From NCBI GenBank assembly GCA_035642415.1, contig DASQSI010000100.1:1-18182 (forward strand): DNA of 18,182 nucleotides. The letters run 5' to 3'. The notes beneath the pieces are model-generated. The model was given only the letters and a program-made list of their open reading frames with translations. It made no database searches and had not been told where the DNA came from. The DNA is from Rubrobacter_F sp035642415. GTDB taxonomy: Bacteria > Actinomycetota > Rubrobacteria > Rubrobacterales > Rubrobacteraceae. Positions within the stretch are counted from its first letter, which is position 1; each line of letters starts with the position of its first letter. The position numbers and the translations under genes are program-made. Below, piece by piece: positions 14,669 to 18,182 of the stretch.

Positions 14669-14677
14669 TGATATAAT
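14669..14677 (+). promoter_or_regulatory. Extended -10 promoter of the PspA-like operon
   Basis: TGATATAAT contains a perfect TATAAT (14672-14677) and the TGN extension, so no -35 would be required; none is seen. The start point would be near 14684, leaving a 38-base leader before ATG 14722. Confidence 0.6.
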
Positions 14678-14721
14678 CCCCGCGAAGCGAACCAAGACCC
14701 TGTGGGGGTAACGGCTTAGAA

Positions 14722-15495
14722 ATGGGAAGGTTCACGAGGTCAATCCGCGGGTTTTTCAGCCGGTTTCTAACAGGTGTCGAGCAGCGCAACCCGGAGATCC
14801 TGCTCGAAAACGCCGTCCAGGACGAGCTCAAGAACCTCAAGAGGCTTCATGTGGCGGCGGCACGGACGATAGCTTACGAGAAGATGCTCACGCACGACGC
14901 CGCCGAAAAGCAGAAGCTCGTCACCACCAAAGAACGCCAGGCGCGGGAACTCGTCGCCCGCGGACACCGGGAAGCGGCCATCGAGGTCGTTCAGCAGAAG
15001 CAGGCGGCGCAGGCGAGCCTGCAGGAGATCGAAGGCCGCCTCGACGAAGCCCGGCGCAACTCCGAGGAGATAGAACAGTCGTTTCGGGAGCAGGAGCGGC
15101 GCTACAACGACATCGTGCGCGAGCGGGCGGCGCTCCTGGAGGCGCACCAACGCTCGAAGGCCCTACGCGCCGCCAACGAGGCGCGCGCGAGCGTCACCTT
15201 GGCAGACTCCTCCCGCGACCTCGAGAAGGCGCGTCAGGCCATAAGGCAAGCCTCTTTCGAGGCTCAGGCCGTCGACGAGCTCGCCACGAGCGATGCGGAG
15301 CGTCAGATAGCCGCCGTCGAGGCGGACATCAAGCGCCTGGACGCCGAGCGCGAGCTGGAAACGATGGAGATCCAGATGGGCTTACGGCCCGCCGCTTCAT
15401 TGGAGGCGGGCCAGGGTGTTGAGGCCTCCGAAGAGGTGTCGAGCGAGCAGCCACCGGAGCGCGGCGGCCCCGGCGGCGACCGGAGAGGGGCGTAG
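14722..15495 (+). CDS. PspA/IM30 family protein
   Basis: 257-residue coiled-coil protein of the PspA/Vipp1/IM30 (ESCRT-III-related) family, which bind and remodel the cytoplasmic membrane under envelope stress. Residues 1-20 (MGRFTRSIRGFFSRFLTGVE) form an amphipathic helix as in PspA helix 0. Helical heptad-rich sequence covers about 25-220, including ELKNLKRLHVAAARTIAYEK, REAAIEVVQQKQAAQASLQEIE and KARQAIRQASFEAQAVDEL. The last 35 residues are acidic, proline/glycine rich and probably disordered. Start ATG 14722 has GGGGG (14704-14708) 13 bases upstream, rather far. First gene of a four-gene operon; the next gene starts 5 bases after its stop. A remote member of the family: the typical NPEKML-like motif is here NPEILLENAV. 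Confidence 0.8.
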   Translation: MGRFTRSIRGFFSRFLTGVEQRNPEILLENAVQDELKNLKRLHVAAARTIAYEKMLTHDAAEKQKLVTTKERQARELVARGHREAAIEVVQQKQAAQASLQEIEGRLDEARRNSEEIEQSFREQERRYNDIVRERAALLEAHQRSKALRAANEARASVTLADSSRDLEKARQAIRQASFEAQAVDELATSDAERQIAAVEADIKRLDAERELETMEIQMGLRPAASLEAGQGVEASEEVSSEQPPERGGPGGDRRGA

Positions 15496-15500
15496 ACCTT

Positions 15501-16310
15501 ATGGCGAAAAGAGGCGGGGGATTGTCTCGCAACCTGACCCGGATTGTACCCTTCGGCACGATGGCCGGGCTCGGGGTACTCGCGGCGTCAGGAGGAGAGT
15601 ACTTCCTTGCTTTGCTGCTCGGTGTCGGTGCGACCGTCGCGGGGCGACGGCTCCTGGACCGGCGGCGGAACGCACGCAAGGAACTTATTCGTCAGGTGCG
15701 GGCGAACGCCGCGGAGCTGGGGCGGGTGGCACGCGAGGATTGGATCGCCGCCCCTCAGATGAAGCGGCTGGTAGCGCTTCAGGAGGGGCTTTTGGAGAGC
15801 TGGGAGCTCTTGCCCGAGGAGTACGGGCCGCTCCTTATGGAGGACCTGTACACGGTCGTGGATGAGGTTGAGACATCGGCCCGGCTGGCGCGCCGCCGAT
15901 CGGCGTTGAGGCGCCATCTGGAGAGCGCGGACCGGCGGGCCATCACGGGACGCATCCTAGAACTCGAACGCGACCTTGCGGACATCGAGGAAGGTTCGGC
16001 TTTGCGGATCTCGTTCGAAGCGGCGCTGGAGGGGCGTCGCGGGGAACTTGCCGCCTACGATGAGATCCCGCGGGCGATAGGTATGATCAACGCCCAGCTC
16101 GAGGGCATCGAGAGCTTGCTCGGCAATTTGCGCGGCGAGCTTCTCGCCCTTGATGCGAGCCCTACCGCTGCGGAATCGGGGCTCCTGGAACTCAAGCAGC
16201 GCATCTCCTACTTCCGGCAGAGCCTCGACGAGGTGAAGCGGAGCGTGGACCGCCTGCCGGGCGGCCTGTCCGACGACCTTACCCTTCCCGAAAGGATAAC
16301 GGCACGATGA
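15501..16310 (+). CDS. Hypothetical membrane-anchored coiled-coil protein
   Basis: 269 residues, not recognised. Residues about 15-47 form a hydrophobic pair (IVPFGTMAGLGVLAAS and YFLALLLGVGATVAG) that could be a membrane hairpin, followed by a basic cluster RRLLDRRRNARK. The rest is charged and helical, probably coiled coil: residues 55-120 and 130-250 with many E, R, L heptads. It starts 5 bases after the PspA-like gene, with GGAGAGGGG (15484-15492 area) upstream of ATG 15501, and ends in an ATGA overlap with the next gene. It may anchor or regulate the PspA-like polymer at the membrane, as other small Psp partners do; this is inferred from position only. Confidence 0.75.
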   Translation: MAKRGGGLSRNLTRIVPFGTMAGLGVLAASGGEYFLALLLGVGATVAGRRLLDRRRNARKELIRQVRANAAELGRVAREDWIAAPQMKRLVALQEGLLESWELLPEEYGPLLMEDLYTVVDEVETSARLARRRSALRRHLESADRRAITGRILELERDLADIEEGSALRISFEAALEGRRGELAAYDEIPRAIGMINAQLEGIESLLGNLRGELLALDASPTAAESGLLELKQRISYFRQSLDEVKRSVDRLPGGLSDDLTLPERITAR

Positions 16311-16930
16311 GTTGGGGCTTCTTCTCTAGGATATTCGGGAGAACCGCGGACGACGCCAGGAGCAACTCCGTCGAGGAGACCGAGGCGGGGGACCCGCAAA
16401 AGCGCGAAGAAGAGCAGCGATCTTCTTCTTATGGGTTCAACGTCGAACGGGCGGTCAGGATTATCGACCACTTGCCGTCGGACGTCTCCCGGGAGAGCGC
16501 GGTGCACATCGTGCGCGGGACGCTCGAAGCCGCCGGCATCAAGGTCGAAGACCTCGAACGGTCTACCCGGGCGCGGGAGGCGAAGCTCGACTCTGAGATA
16601 GAGCTTGCCCGGAGCCGGCAGAATGATCTCCGGGAGAGGACAGAGGATGTCGTTCGCTCCCTACAGGAGGAGATGAGGAAGGTCCGCGAGGCTTGCGACG
16701 TCGGCATAGCTGAAGAGGAAGAGAAGGTTTCTCGCGCCATCGGGGGCCTGAAAGAGATGAAAAGGGTGCGTGTCTTCTTCGGCTTCCCCGAGACAGAGGT
16801 AGAAAAGGGCGCGGATGCGGCGGCTGATCCCACCGGCGACGAGACGCAGGACCTCGGTGCGTTAGACCCGGACAAGACGCAGGTAATGCGGCGCCCTCCT
16901 GATTCTCTCGCTGATCCTAACGAGCGGTGA
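16307..16930 (+). CDS. Hypothetical coiled-coil protein with PspA-like N-terminal helix
   Basis: 207 residues, not recognised. It starts by ATGA overlap (16307-16310) with the upstream gene. The first residues MSWGFFSRIFGR resemble residues 10-16 of the PspA-like protein (GFFSRFL), pointing to a short membrane-binding helix. A compact region at about 43-86 (FNVERAVRIIDHLPSDVSRESAVHIVR) is followed by coiled coil at 85-155, ending in MKRVRVFFGF. The last 50 residues are acidic and disordered, with two D-x-T-Q sites (178-181, 189-192) that could be kinase targets. It overlaps the J-domain gene as GTGA. Confidence 0.75.
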   Translation: MSWGFFSRIFGRTADDARSNSVEETEAGDPQKREEEQRSSSYGFNVERAVRIIDHLPSDVSRESAVHIVRGTLEAAGIKVEDLERSTRAREAKLDSEIELARSRQNDLRERTEDVVRSLQEEMRKVREACDVGIAEEEEKVSRAIGGLKEMKRVRVFFGFPETEVEKGADAAADPTGDETQDLGALDPDKTQVMRRPPDSLADPNER

Positions 16931-17382
16931 GCATCCCGTACCGGATGGGCCGCCTCGCCCGGGGCTTCGTCTCGCACCTGAGCGATGAACGCCTCGCAGA
17001 GAACATCCGTAGTAGCCGTGAGCGCGGCGGCGAGACCTTGAGAGAGGCCTTCGAAGCCGCCTGGCGGGGCGTCGGAGAGAGGCGCTCCGCTACCAAAGAA
17101 CGCGCCTTCGAGGATCGCGCCTGGGAGCGGTGGACTCGCGGCGGTACCTCACCACGCTATGCACCGAAGAGGTTTCCGCTGGATGTGCTCGCTGCCTATG
17201 ACCGGCTCGGTTTGAGGGCCGGCAGCTCTTTGGAAGACGTCCGCAGGAAGCGCCGCGAGCTCGTCAGGCGCTGCCACCCAGACCGGTTCGTCGACCCCGA
17301 GCAGAGAAGACGCGCCGAGAAGATTACCGCAAAGATCAACGCCGACCACGACCTGATCGAGCGCCACCTGCTCCGCAGCTAA
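16927..17382 (+). CDS. J-domain (DnaJ-type) protein, C-terminal J domain
   Basis: 151 residues with a J domain at the C-terminus, about 84-148: FPLDVLAAYDRLGLRAGSS, then basic helix II RRKRRELVRRCHPDRF with the HPD motif at 117-119, then the EKITAKINADHDLIERHL helix. J domains stimulate DnaK ATPase and hand substrates to it. The N-terminal 80 residues are basic, with an amphipathic start (YRMGRLARGFVSHL) similar to the operon's PspA-like protein. There is no Gly/Phe region or zinc finger, so it is a specialised co-chaperone, not a general DnaJ. The GTG start (16927) overlaps the previous stop as GTGA. Last gene of the operon. Confidence 0.82.
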   Translation: MSIPYRMGRLARGFVSHLSDERLAENIRSSRERGGETLREAFEAAWRGVGERRSATKERAFEDRAWERWTRGGTSPRYAPKRFPLDVLAAYDRLGLRAGSSLEDVRRKRRELVRRCHPDRFVDPEQRRRAEKITAKINADHDLIERHLLRS

Positions 17383-17385
17383 AAG

Positions 17386-17957
17386 CTAACTTTCCAGCTC
17401 TCCGTGGATGATGAGATGGTTCTCGAAGGTGGGGACGGGGGTAAGGCCGCGAGGAGATAATGGTCTTATAGGAGAGGGCGATTAGGTGATCCAGAAATCC
17501 TCGAGCCGTACGGCCCTGCGGCCATAGGCTTAAGGCGTATGCGTTGTTCTTCCGATCCTTGGCCACTATCTCGTTCCCCTTCTTTGCTGGTCGAGCGTGC
17601 AGGGGACGGGTGCTGCGTACGAACATTCCGAGTCGGGTGGTCCAGGGAGCAGGGGCACGCTCGCCTGTAGAGAACGAGCAGGGTTCTCGTCGGAGCTCCA
17701 ATCGACATCCCGTGTCGGCTCCGGAGCCGGTGGCGGCTTCTCGGGAGGTGGCTGGTCGATGAACGGTTTCTTGGAGGTGGGGTCTTCTATCTTCTTGTTT
17801 CCTTGGGAAATGGTTCGGAGGGCTTCTCGGCTATGGGAACTACTACGGCAGTGCGCAGGTTTGTCGTGTCGCTCTGCGCTGCGGGTAAGGACCACGAGTG
17901 TGGCCACCGCCAGGACCACCATAAACCCTACAACCTTCTGAACACCCTTCGGGGCAT
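17386..17957 (-). pseudogene. Possible broken gene: single-TM, proline-rich protein with frame breaks
   Basis: The 624-base stretch 17383-18006 has no intact recognised gene. On the minus strand, one frame (ATG 17922 to 17566, 118 residues) gives a hydrophobic start (MVVLAVATLVVL) and a PPPEKPPPAPEP region. Two other frames continue in protein-like fashion: EIVAKDRKNNAYALSLWPQG with FLDHLIALSYKTIISS, then RGLTPVPTFENHLIIHGELE with a stop at 17388-17386, only 4 bases beyond the J-domain stop. An ATG at 17957 (MPRRVFRR) would supply a basic start if one base were missing near 17935. A membrane-anchored gene of about 190 residues with three frame breaks is possible; so is a single 118-residue gene. 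I do not recognise the protein. Confidence 0.35.
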
Positions 17958-17994
17958 AGAAACCCGCGCCACGCGCACCTTTCCTTCATGCAGG

Positions 17995-18000
17995 TAGAAT
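17995..18000 (+). promoter_or_regulatory. Candidate -10 of the recombinase gene, leaderless type
   Basis: TAGAAT (5/6) ends 6 bases before the ATG at 18007. No clear ribosome site or -35 is visible; the AGG at 17992 is 12 bases away from the ATG. Confidence 0.35.
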
Positions 18001-18006
18001 GAGAAC

Positions 18007-18182
18007 ATGGAGATCTTAGACCTCATAGACGAGTTCGCTGTGCATCTGGCCGACGATCCGAACACCTCTCCCCGCACCGCGGAGTTCTACGAGGCAGACC
18101 TTAAAGAGTTCGCCCGCTTTCTCGCGGGGAACGACGTGGTACAGGTTGAGGACATCGGGATTGGTGGGATAATCGGCTTCCG
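18007..18182 (+). CDS. Tyrosine recombinase, XerC/XerD type, N-terminal part only (cut by window edge)
   Basis: 58 residues are visible, matching the N-terminal SAM-like core-binding domain of phage-integrase-type recombinases: DLIDEFAVHLADDPNTSPRT, followed by FYEADLKEFARFLAG. Xer recombinases resolve chromosome dimers at dif with FtsK; the catalytic domain with its Arg-His-Arg-Tyr residues lies outside the window, so an integrase of a mobile element cannot be excluded. ATG 18007 is the start: the ATG at 17998 in another frame stops after six codons. Divergent from the possible broken gene at 17386-17957. Confidence 0.75.
   Translation, partial: MEILDLIDEFAVHLADDPNTSPRTAEFYEADLKEFARFLAGNDVVQVEDIGIGGIIGF

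Noticed and set aside
16429..16977. 182-residue open frame on the minus strand
   Set aside because: Ser/Arg-rich antisense shadow of the operon genes.
17597..17941. 114-residue open frame on the plus strand
   Set aside because: Gly/Ser-rich shadow opposite the proline-rich minus-strand frame; no ribosome site.
1..18182. CRISPR, tRNA, rRNA, insertion sequences
   Set aside because: No regularly spaced repeats, no cloverleaf with a CCA-ready acceptor, no terminal inverted repeats with a transposase were seen.

Overview
The window looks like a chromosomal segment of a high-GC actinobacterium. Most third codon positions are G or C, several genes start with GTG or TTG, and genes are packed into short operons that often overlap by 4 bases. 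Split GcvPA/GcvPB, a PRC-barrel protein and a PspA-like operon would suit the Rubrobacter lineage, but that placement is inferred from gene content only. I see no rRNA, tRNA, CRISPR array, insertion sequence or prophage.

Layout: (1) 1-1669, minus strand: a phospholipid operon read as PmtA-like N-methyltransferase, then psd, then pssA (cut by the window edge), joined by two ATGA overlaps. (2) 1883-3398: a DUF457-type membrane hydrolase, a convergent csaA broken by two one-base frameshifts, and a MOSC-domain protein. (3) 3512-7911: a tandem glycine riboswitch with a leader-linker kink-turn, followed by gcvPA-gcvPB-gcvT-gcvH. (4) 8075-10162: transketolase, converging on a DUF2225 gene across a small hairpin. 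(5) 11028-13614: a 65-residue unknown protein converging on ligA, then a PRC-barrel protein. (6) 13666-17382, plus strand: a six-TM protein with a degenerate GGDEF-like domain, then a four-gene operon of a PspA/IM30-like protein, a TM plus coiled-coil protein, a coiled-coil protein and a J-domain protein. (7) 17383-18006 holds what may be a broken minus-strand gene. The window ends in the start of a tyrosine recombinase (xerC/xerD type).

The first operon encodes a coherent route CDP-diacylglycerol to PS to PE to methylated PE, possibly PC. The glycine operon encodes three of the four cleavage-system components (P, T and H; not L) under glycine control. The most unusual unit is the PspA-to-J-domain operon. 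It looks like a self-contained membrane-remodelling module in which a J-protein could recruit DnaK to a PspA polymer, by analogy with plastid VIPP1 and its HSP70/CDJ2 partners. A recurrent feature is a -10-like hexamer 6-8 bases before a start codon with no Shine-Dalgarno (1883, ligA, 13666, 18007), which suggests leaderless transcripts.
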